In this document: positions 39,759 to 51,012 of the stretch, in pieces
Layout of the letters: each line of letters starts with the position of its first letter
How positions within the stretch are numbered: position 1 is the first letter of the stretch
DNA from: JABIKK01 sp964622835
Lineage (GTDB): Archaea; Nanobdellota; Nanobdellia; SCGC-AAA011-G17; UBA489
Reading direction: 5' to 3'
Assembly (NCBI GenBank): GCA_964622835.1
Contig: CAZUSA010000003.1
Coordinates: 1-62,181, forward strand
DNA: 62,181 bases
Position numbers and translations under genes: made by a program
The notes under the pieces: generated by a model
Databases searched by the model: none
What the model was told of the DNA's origin: nothing
What the model saw: the letters and a program-made list of their open reading frames with translations, nothing else

Positions 39759-41225
39759 ATTCCCGTTGATCCTGCGGGAGGTCGCTGCTTTCGGGATTCG
39801 ACTTAGACATGCAAGTCAAGATCCCTTCGGGGGTCGGCGAAAGGCTCAGTAACACGTCGATAATCTGCCCTATGGTCTGGAATAACTTCGGGAAACTGAA
39901 GGTAATACCGGATAGAAGATGAATACTGGAAGGTTTCTTCTTTGAAAGATTACGCCATAGGATGAGTCGGCGGCTGATTAGGCTGTTGGTGAGGTAACGG
40001 CTCACCAAACCAACGATCAGTAGGGGGTATGAGAGTACTGTCCTCGAGAAGGGCACTGAGACAAGGGCCCTAGCCCTAAGGGGTGCAGCAGTCACGAGAA
40101 CTTTACAATGCACGAAAGTGTGATAGGGGAATCCCGAGTGCTTACGTTAAGTAGGCTTTTGTTAAGTGTAAGGAGCTTAACGAATAAGTGGTGGGTAATA
40201 CTGGTGCCAGCCGCCGCGGTAACACCAGAGCCACTAGTGGGGACCATTTTTATTGGGTCTAAAGCGTCCGTAGCCGGTTTGACAAGTCTTTCGTGAAATT
40301 GTTTCGCTTAACGGAGCAACGTGCGAGAGAAACTGTTAGACTTGGGACCGGGAGACGATAAGAGTATGCCTTGGGGAGCGGTAAAATGTTTTAATCCTTG
40401 GTAGACTTCCGATAGCGAAGGCACTTATCGAGAACGGGTCCGACGGTCAGGGACGAAGGCTGGGGGAGCAAAACGGATTAGATACCCGTGTAGTCTCAGC
40501 AGTAAACGCTGCCTATTATGTGTTGCGTATCCCACGAGGGTATGCAGTGCCGTAGAGAAGTCGTTAAATAGGCCACCTGGGTAGTACGATCGCAAGATTG
40601 AAACTTTAAGGAATTGGCGGGGGAGCACTACAATCGGTGACGCGTGCGGTTTAATTTAACTCCACACAGAAAATCTCACCATGGGCGACGGCAGGATGAA
40701 GGTCAGATTAAAGGTCTTACCTGACGAGCCGAGAGATGTTGCATGGCCGCCGTCAGCTCGTGCCGCAAGGTGTCCGGTTAAGTCCGGCAACGAGCAAGAC
40801 CTGTACCATTAGTTGCTAGCGAGTCCTTCGGGATGATCGTGCACACTAGTGGGACTGCCTTGGTAACGAGGAGGAAGGTGCAGGCAACGGTAGGTCTGTA
40901 TGACTCGAATCTCATGGGCTACACGCGCGCGGCAATGGTTTGGACAATGGGATGCAACACCGAAAGGTGAAGCTAATCCTCGAAACCAAATCTCAGTCCA
41001 GATTGAGGGTTGTAACTCACCCTCATGACGCTGGAATCGATAGTAATCGTTTATCATTAGTGAACGGTGAATACGTCCCTGTTCCTTGCACACACTGCCC
41101 GTCAAATCAACCGAGCAGGGTCTGAGTGAGGATTGCATTCCGGTGCGATTCGAACTTAGATTCAGTGAGGTGGGTTAAGTCGTCACAAGGTATCCGTAGG
41201 GGAACCTGCGGATGGATCACCTCCT
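39759..41225 (+). rRNA. 16S ribosomal RNA
   Basis: The gene starts at ATTCCCGTTGATCCTGCGGG and ends at GGATCACCTCCT, with the anti-Shine-Dalgarno intact; length is about 1467 nt. Archaeal/universal blocks include GTGCCAGCCGCCGCGGTAA (515 region), ATTAGATACCCGTGTAGTC and AATTGGCGGGGGAGCAC. No intron is apparent. Several near-universal positions differ (E. coli numbering, by anchoring on flanks): A913 to U, C1400 to U, A1499 to C, A1508 to U. The 23S is not linked: protein genes and a tRNA on both strands intervene. Confidence 0.97.
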
Positions 41226-41269
41226 ATTTTATTATTATGAACATGGTTTATGTTCTACTTCACCATTGA

Positions 41270-41283
41270 AATGCTTGCCTTCA
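41270..41283. promoter_or_regulatory. Right arm of the pre-16S processing stem
   Basis: AATGCTTGCCTTCA is the partner of 39673-39686 (see the left arm). A T-rich stretch (CTGCTTTTTTTAAAA) follows and probably ends the 16S transcript before the phosphatase-like gene at 41338. Confidence 0.75.
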
Positions 41284-41337
41284 CTCTGCTTTTTTTAAAA
41301 CACTATTATTTTAAAGAGGTATTTTATTTTTCCTTGG

Positions 41338-41907
41338 ATGCATCTTACAGTCGTTTGTCAAAATGGTACAAGAAGAAGTGCAGCACTTGCTGCATATATT
41401 GAATATCATAGAAAGGAGAATCTTATTGATGGATTAACTGTTAAAAAAGCAGCAATAACAGATAAAAATCAATTGCGGGAACAAAGTAAACAATCAGGTC
41501 GTTTGAGAGCCTGTGAAACAGCATGTTTTGCAAATTATTCATTGGAGGTAAGACAATTACGCCAAGCTCGGGCTGATGTGCATCCACGCATTGGTATTAT
41601 TTTATTACAAGAGGGCATTACTCCCGTTCTTGAACAACGCGTACAAATACTTACACCTGAAATTATTGATGATTCGGATTTAGTGTTAACAGCAACGGGA
41701 GATATGAAAATTACTGCTCAGGGATTGACACCTCACCAAGAAAGAGTGCAAACAATTAGAGAGTATTGTGGTAGGGCTCAAGGTGGTTTAGATGTTCCGG
41801 ACGTTCGAAGGTATATGACACTATTCACAAAAGGGCGTGTTAAACGTGATCGTAAACTCTGCATTGAATTAAGAGAATATGCATTGGATATAATAAACAA
41901 GCTTTAA
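41338..41907 (+). CDS. Low-molecular-weight phosphatase-like protein
   Basis: The 189-aa protein starts with a P-loop (Cys7-QNGTR-Arg13-Ser14) that fits the Cx5RS signature of LMW phosphatases and arsenate reductases; the expected Asp pair is in LDVPDVRRY (Asp152, Asp155). It also has extra Cys58 and Cys63. The protein is longer than the usual 150 aa because of an insert (about 45-85). It could dephosphorylate tyrosine or phospho-arginine, or reduce arsenate. It sits right after the 16S unit in the same direction, separated by about 110 nt. Confidence 0.75.
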   Translation: MHLTVVCQNGTRRSAALAAYIEYHRKENLIDGLTVKKAAITDKNQLREQSKQSGRLRACETACFANYSLEVRQLRQARADVHPRIGIILLQEGITPVLEQRVQILTPEIIDDSDLVLTATGDMKITAQGLTPHQERVQTIREYCGRAQGGLDVPDVRRYMTLFTKGRVKRDRKLCIELREYALDIINKL

Positions 41908-41934
41908 AAACAGCAGGTGTGCTCAAAAATGAAT

Positions 41935-42008
41935 GGGCCTGTAGTTCAGCCTGGTAGAACGCCTGCTTTGCAAGCAGGAGGCCGTGGGTTCGAATCCCGC
42001 CGGGTCCA
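41935..42008 (+). tRNA. tRNA-Ala (anticodon TGC)
   Basis: All four arms fold: acceptor GGGCCTG/CGGGTCC with the G3-U70 pair that marks alanine tRNA, D arm GTTC..GAAC, anticodon stem CCTGC/GCAGG around TTTGCAA (anticodon TGC), and T arm GTGGG-TTCGAAT-CCCGC; discriminator A at 42008. CCA is not encoded and there is no intron. A likely TATA box (CTTTAAAAA) lies at about 41901-41909. Confidence 0.97.
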
Positions 42009-42080
42009 TACAACATTCTTATTAAAGAAATATTTCTTCTAACAATAAAGTTATATAACCTCTACTAATTATGTCTCATC

Positions 42081-42773
42081 ATGAAATCTTTTGAAGAGCT
42101 TGGTAAATGGGCAGGCACTGATAAAATTACTGCACATGGGTATCATAGGTTCTATCCTATTTTTTTAGAAAAGTATCGTGATAAGAAAATTACTATGTTT
42201 GAAATTGGAACAGAGAAACATAGGTCTCTTAGGTTGTGGGAAGAATATTTTCCTTTAGCTAAAATTTATGGGATTGATATTTCTATTGGTTACCCTTTCC
42301 GAAGGGGAGAGGTTTTTAAGGGAGACCAATCAGATATTGGTTTTCTAAAACAAGTTATTAAGAAAATGGGATCAAAAGTTGAATTTATCCTTGATGATGG
42401 TTCGCACAAACCAGAACATCAATTAAAAACCTTTATTTTTTTGTTTGATGAATTGTTAAAAGATGGGGGAGTTTATATTATTGAAGATATAGAGACTAAC
42501 TATTGGAAGAAAGGAACTCTGTATGGAAACGTAATCGAAAAAGGGTATAAGCATAAGGATTCTGTTGTTGAGATCTTCAAAGATATGATTGATAAGGTAA
42601 ATGAAAAATTTGTGAAAGATAAATCTGTCTTTGATACATCTGTGATTCCTAAGCATGTCCAAGATAAAATAGGTTTAATCTCTTTCCAGTGTAATTCAAT
42701 AATAATAAAGAAAAAAGATGAAAAAGATGAGCCCTATGATGGTGGGAAATACTACTTTAAGGATGCATTATAA
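42081..42773 (+). CDS. Class I SAM-dependent methyltransferase (MycE-like)
   Basis: The 230-aa protein shows GTDKITAHGYHRFYPIFLEKYRD, then the SAM-binding motif I (MFEIGTEKHRSLRLWEEYFP), motif II GIDIS, FILDDGSHKPEHQ with a metal-type Asp pair, and GGVYIIEDIE. This order matches small O-methyltransferases of the MycE/polysaccharide type, which are Mg-dependent. In an archaeon the substrate may be a cell-surface glycan, which is inferred. It uses more AGG/AGA than its neighbours and may be a later arrival. Confidence 0.85.
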   Translation: MKSFEELGKWAGTDKITAHGYHRFYPIFLEKYRDKKITMFEIGTEKHRSLRLWEEYFPLAKIYGIDISIGYPFRRGEVFKGDQSDIGFLKQVIKKMGSKVEFILDDGSHKPEHQLKTFIFLFDELLKDGGVYIIEDIETNYWKKGTLYGNVIEKGYKHKDSVVEIFKDMIDKVNEKFVKDKSVFDTSVIPKHVQDKIGLISFQCNSIIIKKKDEKDEPYDGGKYYFKDAL

Positions 42774-42792
42774 TACGTCAAACATTTTTATG

Positions 42793-43581
42793 TTATAGTG
42801 TTATTTTCTTTTTTGTAACAGTGAGTAATCCTTCTGTTGCCATTTCTTTAACTAATCCAATAATCCATTCTTCATCTTTTTCAAACTGTTCACACAAATC
42901 ACTAATCAATACTTCCTTTTCTTGAACGAGTTGTTTCATTATTTGTCCACGATACCATCGTCGTGATCCTTTGAATATTGATTGTGTTGATTTTGGTTTG
43001 ATCCCTGTTTTTTTACTTGTTAATACTGTTGATCCATAGTCCATTAAGGCATTATGCCAGTCACATGATTTATTGTTGGGTATGACTGATTGTGCTACGT
43101 CTTGTAATTGTTTATCACTAATGGTTTCTTCTAACTGTAATTCATGGATTAAGATTCTTCTAATATTGGTATCAACACACGCACAGGGCATATTAAAAGC
43201 AAAACTTAAGATGGCATTGGCAGTATATGGGCCTACCCCTGGTAACGATAAGAGGAGTTCATGGTCTTTTGGCAGTTTACCGTTATATTTCTCAGTTACA
43301 GTTTTTGCAAGTTCATGTAATCGTACTGCCCGACTATTAAATCCAAGGCCGGACCACAGTGCTAAAACATCCCCGCGCGAAGCTGTTGCTAATTGTTGTA
43401 TCGTCGGAAACTGTTTCAAGAATGCTTCATACTTTGGAATGACTCGATCAACTTGTGTTTGTTGTAACATCGTTTCAGAAACTAATATCTTATACGCATC
43501 TGTTGTTTTTCTCCAAGGAAGATCACGTTTATTTTCTTGATACCATATTAATATTTTCTCTTGAAACGACGGAATGTCCAT
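42793..43581 (-). CDS. MutY-type adenine DNA glycosylase lacking the Fe-S cluster
   Basis: The 262-aa protein has the HhH-GPD fold. VSETMLQQTQV holds catalytic Glu36 and the MutY-type QQTQV; LPGVGPYTANAI (113-124) has Tyr119 where Nth has Lys; VDTNIRRI gives catalytic Asp137. All match MutY rather than endonuclease III. The four cysteines of the 4Fe-4S site (expected after MDYGSTV near 182) are missing, so the cluster is lost. A C-terminal winged-helix-like tail (about 215-262) is present, but the MutT-like 8-oxoG domain of bacterial MutY is not. It should still remove A opposite 8-oxoG. Confidence 0.88.
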   Translation of the reverse strand: MDIPSFQEKILIWYQENKRDLPWRKTTDAYKILVSETMLQQTQVDRVIPKYEAFLKQFPTIQQLATASRGDVLALWSGLGFNSRAVRLHELAKTVTEKYNGKLPKDHELLLSLPGVGPYTANAILSFAFNMPCACVDTNIRRILIHELQLEETISDKQLQDVAQSVIPNNKSCDWHNALMDYGSTVLTSKKTGIKPKSTQSIFKGSRRWYRGQIMKQLVQEKEVLISDLCEQFEKDEEWIIGLVKEMATEGLLTVTKKKITL

Positions 43582-43646
43582 GGGTGTTACAAAAGTTGTT
43601 GTTCTTTAAAAAGCTTTGAGGAAATTGTTTTAAAGAGTCTAAAAAT

Positions 43647-44006
43647 ATGTTGCTGATGAAAAATAGATTTTTTTTTGAACAAGGAACAGATATTTCATTA
43701 ACAACACAAAGAAAATTAAGAGACATTCTCAATAGTGTAACGTTGAGTGTGGAAGTATGTCAAAGAAATAAGAGACCGGGTCAACGTCATTTTCCTCATC
43801 TGAGAGTTTCTCGTAGTCCTCAAGCAGCGAGGGCAACGTATACCCTTGCAACAGACCAATCATTAAGGAGTAATTTATGTGCTATGGATAGTACTGAGCC
43901 GTGTAATGATCTTGTACAACGTGGTGATACGTTGGAACTTCGGATGAATGGGTATACATTTTATTTTCCTGATGTTCCAAGGATTGATCGGTATACGCCT
44001 GTCTAA
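43647..44006 (+). CDS. Hypothetical protein upstream of 23S
   Basis: The 119-aa basic protein starts at 43647 (or ATG 43656). It shows Arg-rich stretches (RNKRPGQRHFPHLRVSRSPQ) and three cysteines. No membrane segment or known motif is seen. It lies in the same direction as the 23S, 18 nt before its probable TATA box. The family is not recognised. Confidence 0.55.
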   Translation: MLLMKNRFFFEQGTDISLTTQRKLRDILNSVTLSVEVCQRNKRPGQRHFPHLRVSRSPQAARATYTLATDQSLRSNLCAMDSTEPCNDLVQRGDTLELRMNGYTFYFPDVPRIDRYTPV

Positions 44007-44024
44007 ATTCATCAAGCACAACCT

Positions 44025-44032
44025 TTAAATAC
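44025..44032 (+). promoter_or_regulatory. Probable TATA box of the 23S rRNA unit
   Basis: TTTAAATA at 44025-44032 lies about 280 nt before the 23S. The 44033-44240 leader has no recognisable gene; its AU-rich text includes ATGATG and CTGA words that might be a C/D-box RNA, but this could not be supported. Confidence 0.5.
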
Positions 44033-44240
44033 CCTTTTTTGATAAATTCCTCTTATGATATCGTACCAATGATGTAGCTTCTATTCTTCTTAGGTTATGT
44101 CTGGCGATTGTCAGGAATATTCTAAGTTCGGAAGTATTGGTCGTTATTTTTGTGCAGCTTTCCCCGTAACAAAATCTGAATGGGGTCGGTGAAGTGTAAA
44201 CATATTGTAGTACGTAAAGTATTTCATATTTACAATGCAT

Positions 44241-44260
44241 AGGAAACAGAAATGGTCTTC
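44241..44260. promoter_or_regulatory. Left arm of the pre-23S processing stem
   Basis: The 20-nt arm AGGAAACAGAAATGGTCTTC pairs with 47231-47250 (GAAGGTCATTTCTGTTTCCT): 14 straight Watson-Crick pairs, then GU/mismatch and CTTC/GAAG. The stem encloses the whole 23S. A second inner stem is formed by ATACAGATTA (about 44297) and TATCTGTAT (about 47213). Confidence 0.8.
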
Positions 44261-44307
44261 ACAAACTAGTAATAGTAATAGTAGAAAAGTACTGTTATAC
44301 AGATTAA

Positions 44308-47212
<2,905 letters not shown>

Positions 47213-47230
47213 ATCTGTATGAGAGTACTT

Positions 47231-47250
47231 GAAGGTCATTTCTGTTTCCT
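47231..47250. promoter_or_regulatory. Right arm of the pre-23S processing stem
   Basis: This is the partner of 44241-44260. A long T-tract (GTATTTTTTTTATTTTATT) begins directly after it and probably ends the 23S transcript. Confidence 0.78.
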
Positions 47251-47287
47251 GTGTATTTTTTTTATTTTATTAAAGATAGTGTGAACG

Positions 47288-48109
47288 CTAAAAAAAATCA
47301 CCTAGTTTTTGTTGTCGTCCTAAAGATATTTTCTTTGTTGGTTTTGTTGTAGGTACATTAGTCCATGCAGGACATTGTTGTTTGTATTCGCAGTAGTCGC
47401 ATAATTTGCTGATGGTTGTTGGATAGTCTGTACAGGATTCGATAGTATCGATGTTTGTTTCTATGGTTTGTTTCAAGATGTGTAGTTGTTCGTCTGTTCT
47501 CACAGAGGTTACTTCTGTGTTGGGTGTTAGAAAGCGCCATAATAAGGTGACTGTTTTTGCGTCAGGATGATTATTTTTTACCCATAGTGCATACATGGCA
47601 AGTTGTGTGTCTTTGTCTACGTCTGATTGTGATTTTGCGAGTCTACTTGTTTTGTAATCTATAACGTAATAATTATTGTCTGTATCTTTTGCTAATCGAT
47701 CGATGCGAATGTGATAGGACTTTCCATCAGCTAATGGCAAAATATCTCTCGTTTCTAGTCCTAATGTAATAAGTTTTGTAAAGGGAACGTACTGATCATA
47801 GTAGGTCATTAATGTTGTTAGACCGTGGTGTTTGTAATCATCAGGAGTCATATGTTCTTTGGCTATAGTAATGGATGGTTTCCATCGTTTGGTCCATCGT
47901 TCTAAGTAGGCTTTCAAGAGATTTTCTTTCGTTAATGTTGTTCCATGTTGGATGGCTGTATACAATACTTCTAAAGCCTCATGCACACGGGATCCCATGA
48001 AGGCTTCTATGCTTTCAAAGGGTGTTCGTATTTTGTCGATGTAGTTGAGTTTGTATTTGTATTTACATTGAAAGAACGTGTTGATGCGTGAGTGTGAATA
48101 GGTGACCAT
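47288..48109 (-). CDS. Cas4/AddB-like PD-(D/E)xK nuclease with Fe-S cysteines and a PIP box
   Basis: The protein has 273 aa from ATG 48109 (MVTYSHSRINTFFQC; the longer frame to 48151 adds unrelated residues). Nuclease residues are HIRIDRL (Asp) and VIDYKTSR (Asp-x-Lys), as in RecB-type exonucleases. One N-terminal Cys (Cys15) plus Cys237, Cys240 and Cys246 make the Cas4/AddB arrangement for a 4Fe-4S cluster. The last eight residues, QQKLGDFF, fit the PCNA-binding consensus QxxLxxFF. It probably resects or trims DNA at replication forks or breaks. No CRISPR array or other cas gene is present. Confidence 0.88.
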   Translation of the reverse strand: MVTYSHSRINTFFQCKYKYKLNYIDKIRTPFESIEAFMGSRVHEALEVLYTAIQHGTTLTKENLLKAYLERWTKRWKPSITIAKEHMTPDDYKHHGLTTLMTYYDQYVPFTKLITLGLETRDILPLADGKSYHIRIDRLAKDTDNNYYVIDYKTSRLAKSQSDVDKDTQLAMYALWVKNNHPDAKTVTLLWRFLTPNTEVTSVRTDEQLHILKQTIETNIDTIESCTDYPTTISKLCDYCEYKQQCPAWTNVPTTKPTKKISLGRQQKLGDFF

Positions 48110-48225
48110 TTCTTGAAAGAAAGAATAAAGATTATTTAAGCATTTACTCATTGGTTAAAGAGTGAATAAAAACCTTTAAAAAGGGCTCGTGGTTAAAATC
48201 GTCGCAGTAAAGGTACGAAAGTAAC

Positions 48226-48666
48226 ATGACACATAACCATCAAGAATTAGTTTTAGTACAATCTTCTGGCATCCATAATAAGGGTGTTTTTGCACGTCGT
48301 GACATTCCTAAAGGGACGTATATTATGGAGTATATTGGCAAGAAGATTACGAATGAAGAAGCTGATCGTATTTCTGAAAAGGAAGTTGAAAATGGTGTTG
48401 TATACTTATTTGGTTTAGATGAAAAGTGGACGATTGATGGTGATATTCCTGAGAATGATATGAAATATGTTAATCATTCGTGTGAACCTAATGCTGAATC
48501 TATTAACGAAGACGACCATATTTGGGTTGTTGCTTTACGTGATATTAAGCAAGGCGAAGAAATAGTCTATGATTATTGTTTAGAAACGGAAGATCATGAA
48601 GATCACCCCTGTAAATGCGGTTCTATAAAATGTACAGGTTTTATTCCTAAAATTAAAAAGAAATAG
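48226..48666 (+). CDS. SET-domain lysine methyltransferase
   Basis: This compact 146-aa SET protein has GIHNKGVFARRDIPKGTYI, the SAM/pseudoknot motif NHSCEPNAE (83-91), GEEIVYDY (110-117), and a post-SET zinc triad (Cys129, Cys131, Cys136). All elements of an active lysine methyltransferase are present. The chromatin or ribosomal substrate is not evident; no histone gene is in the window. Eukaryote-like SET proteins are scattered in archaea and bacteria, so transfer is possible. It has its own short upstream region. Confidence 0.93.
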   Translation: MTHNHQELVLVQSSGIHNKGVFARRDIPKGTYIMEYIGKKITNEEADRISEKEVENGVVYLFGLDEKWTIDGDIPENDMKYVNHSCEPNAESINEDDHIWVVALRDIKQGEEIVYDYCLETEDHEDHPCKCGSIKCTGFIPKIKKK

Positions 48667-48695
48667 AAGATGGAATTTTCCACCATTCTAAAAAT

Positions 48696-49586
48696 TTATC
48701 CTCCAAAGAATCTGGAGAGCCATCCAAACATTTTCTTTAAAATATTTGTTTGTTCTTGAATATCTTCACATGTCCCATATCGTGCGGAGTTACTGATACA
48801 TTCGTAATCATTTTGTGCAGATTCACCATCTTGGAGTTGTGCTTTAATTAAACCATCAATGTCACAATAACCATCAACACTTTCTTGTTCAATACGCATT
48901 CCAGTTGGAAGACAATGTTCTTCTTCACGAAGATAACATCCATCTACACAAGAAGGTTGCACTGTTTCACCAGGTGAAGGTGTATTTGTCCTATAAACAA
49001 CATCAGTTTCTGTAGGGTGTGGTGGTATATATTTATCACCATTGTCTCGTTGACAAATGTCATAAATATTTTCTTTACAGTAGTTTCTAATATACTCGTC
49101 AATATCTATAATATTATCAGTAAGCAGGATGTCTGTTGTTAAACAATCTCTGTAGAGGGCAATACAGATAGCACTGCCTTCTAATTCATCATCATCAAAA
49201 ATACTTTCAATATAATCTTCATCATCAAAAATACTTTCAATATAATAATCATCATCAATTTCTCTGATTTCAACTTCACAACCTTCATCGTCTTCAACGT
49301 CTTTAATGCGAAGTTCTGTAGTGCTGGTTACGGCTTTGGTTACGCCTTCGTTAATCCATCCAAAGTCTTGACCATCCCATGTAATGCGGCAACGTTTTGT
49401 TGTTTCATCAATATCAGTTACTTCAAAAGCAACTGTTGTTGTGTCTTCAAGAGTAACTGTTGTGGATACTCCTTCAATAATATCTCCTTTGAAAAAGACA
49501 TCATCAGATGCATTTGCAAGTGGTAATGTTAATACTAACAATGCTATCACCAGCAATATGTTTTGTTTCATAATGTTTTCCTCCAT
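48696..49586 (-). CDS. Secreted protein with shared six-Cys C-terminal domain (paralogue A)
   Basis: The 296-aa protein has a signal peptide (cut near ANASDD), an N-terminal beta domain shared with paralogue B (DITTxRCRIxxD..GW.N motif, KDV/IDxxEGC), then an acidic region with a duplicated decapeptide (YIESIFDDED). The C-terminal 85 residues (six Cys, QNDYECxSNSARY, then the amphipathic KKMFGWLSRFFGG) are shared with the genes at 49617 and 52010. It lies 30 nt after gene B, so the two are cotranscribed. The final helix may anchor or sort the protein at the surface. Confidence 0.8.
   Translation of the reverse strand: MEENIMKQNILLVIALLVLTLPLANASDDVFFKGDIIEGVSTTVTLEDTTTVAFEVTDIDETTKRCRITWDGQDFGWINEGVTKAVTSTTELRIKDVEDDEGCEVEIREIDDDYYIESIFDDEDYIESIFDDDELEGSAICIALYRDCLTTDILLTDNIIDIDEYIRNYCKENIYDICQRDNGDKYIPPHPTETDVVYRTNTPSPGETVQPSCVDGCYLREEEHCLPTGMRIEQESVDGYCDIDGLIKAQLQDGESAQNDYECISNSARYGTCEDIQEQTNILKKMFGWLSRFFGG
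49191..49250. repeat. 30-bp in-frame tandem duplication
   Basis: ATCATCAAAAATACTTTCAA plus ten more bases occurs twice, at 49191-49220 and 49221-49250, nearly identical. It encodes YIESIFDDED repeated. The lack of drift points to a recent event. Confidence 0.8.
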
Positions 49587-49616
49587 TCTGTCTTATTATG
49601 AGTAATATGTGTCATT

Positions 49617-50876
49617 TTATCCATCAAAGATGTTCGAAAACCAACTAAACATTTTTTTGATGATATTTGTTTGTTCTGCCACAGGTTCACAGACATTGTA
49701 TCGTGCTGAGTTACTTTGACATTCATAGTTGTTTTGTGCTGGTTCATTATCTCTTTTTTGGAGTTGAAGTTCACCGGTAAGTGCACAGTAGCTTGCAACA
49801 TCATTGTAGACTAATCTTGTTCCATAGGTAAAACACCGATTCGCATTAGCCACATAACAACCAGTATCACAGGTTACTTCATCGTCTCGGGAGCGTTCGT
49901 ATTGTTCTTGTTCTCTTTGTTCAGGAGATGTAGGTGGTGGTGGTGTATATACGGAAGTTTCAAAGTTTTCTTTTTTATAAGCAGGTGTTGGTGAATCATA
50001 AATAACACCTGTTGTACTAGGGTGTGGTGCTGTTGGTTCATCAGGGCTAGCACAATCTTGCGGACACGTTGCTGCTGTTTCAGGATAGGAACAATAGGTA
50101 TCACCGCAGGTGGTTACATATTCTTCTACGAGTTTTTTTGCATATACTGTTTGCCCAATGTATGCTTTTTGGGCAAGGACTGTTGCTTGAGGGTCAAGAA
50201 TAAATACTGTTAGAAAAGATCCTGTGTTGTAGAGGGTATCGTCTTCAAAGGTAAAGGGCATGGATTCTGTAATAGTTGTTGTGCCTGCATTGAGATTAAT
50301 GCTTCCTTTGTTAGCATCTGTTGCTCCTTCTCCTGTTGGATATCCATTATTGTAAAAAATGTAAGGTACATTCTTTATTGCAGTTTTTGATTGAACAGTT
50401 ATTTCAAAAGTTACTTTACCAAAGTTTTCAGCATAGTGGTAACCATATTTATCAGGAGTTATAGAGGGTAATGTAATAGATGTTATACTCACGCTTGGTT
50501 TTATTGTTGTATCATCATCACGTATTTTTACACGACAACCTTCTGTTGTATCAATATCTTTAACTTCTACAACAACACCATTTATTGTTTGTTCTTCACC
50601 AATATTCATCCATCCAAGATCATCATCATCAATGGCAATACGACAACGTAATTGTGTGAGATCAAAGGTGGTAACAGCAACGTTTCTTGTTTGTTGTGCT
50701 GTAGTAAATGTAGCTGTACTGCCTTGATATATTGCTGTATCAAAGAGTGTTGCTCCTGTGGCACTAGCTAAGGGTAATGCAGTAAGTAAGAGGAGTATTC
50801 CTATGATTGTTGTGGTTGATAGTTTCATTGTGTTTCTCCGAAGTGGGTGTGGGGTGTCGAGGGAACACCCGCACAC
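49617..50876 (-). CDS. Secreted protein with shared six-Cys C-terminal domain (paralogue B)
   Basis: The 419-aa protein has a signal peptide (cut near ASATG), an N-terminal beta domain like paralogue A, and a second beta domain (about 125-235). A CGDxxCxxPExxxxCPxDC repeat comes next, then a Pro/Thr linker and the shared C-terminal six-Cys domain ending IIKKMFSWFSNIFDG. CGD...CPxDC motifs occur in many archaeal extracellular proteins and probably bind Ca or form disulfides. Its upstream region carries the 37-bp element found again before paralogue C, followed by a TATA box. Confidence 0.8.
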   Translation of the reverse strand: MCGCSLDTPHPLRRNTMKLSTTTIIGILLLLTALPLASATGATLFDTAIYQGSTATFTTAQQTRNVAVTTFDLTQLRCRIAIDDDDLGWMNIGEEQTINGVVVEVKDIDTTEGCRVKIRDDDTTIKPSVSITSITLPSITPDKYGYHYAENFGKVTFEITVQSKTAIKNVPYIFYNNGYPTGEGATDANKGSINLNAGTTTITESMPFTFEDDTLYNTGSFLTVFILDPQATVLAQKAYIGQTVYAKKLVEEYVTTCGDTYCSYPETAATCPQDCASPDEPTAPHPSTTGVIYDSPTPAYKKENFETSVYTPPPPTSPEQREQEQYERSRDDEVTCDTGCYVANANRCFTYGTRLVYNDVASYCALTGELQLQKRDNEPAQNNYECQSNSARYNVCEPVAEQTNIIKKMFSWFSNIFDG

Positions 50877-50917
50877 GGTTTTTTGTCAAGGTTATGAGAT
50901 ATTGACTGTGATGCAGA

Positions 50918-50928
50918 TATAAATAAGT
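50918..50928 (-). promoter_or_regulatory. TATA box of paralogue B
   Basis: On the minus strand CTTATTTATAT lies 42-52 nt before ATG 50876, and 36 nt downstream of the shared 37-bp element. Confidence 0.5.
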
Positions 50929-50963
50929 TCAGAGGATCTGCTTGCCGGGGGAGTAAGGTATGT

Positions 50964-51000
50964 GATCCGTTGAGTAAACAACGAGTAATTTGAGGTCCGT
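50964..51000 (-). promoter_or_regulatory. 37-bp upstream element shared with paralogue C
   Basis: On the minus strand the element reads GGACCTCA...TTA...TTTAxTxAAxGGATC, and aligns with 53719-53755 without gaps. Both lie about 36-41 nt upstream of a TATA box of a six-Cys paralogue. It therefore looks like an activator site for a small regulon. Confidence 0.7.
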
Positions 51001-51012
51001 TTGGTAAAAAAG

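Noticed and set aside
39730..41125. Several open frames of 60-130 codons inside the 16S
   Set aside because: They overlap conserved rRNA blocks on both strands, which are clearly RNA-coding.
44040..44240. C/D-box small RNA in the 23S leader (ATGATG and CTGA words)
   Set aside because: C and D words are present but the terminal stem and a guide match could not be shown.
47288..48109. Cas4 of a CRISPR system
   Set aside because: There is no repeat-spacer array and no other cas gene in the window; the PIP box points to a replication or repair role.
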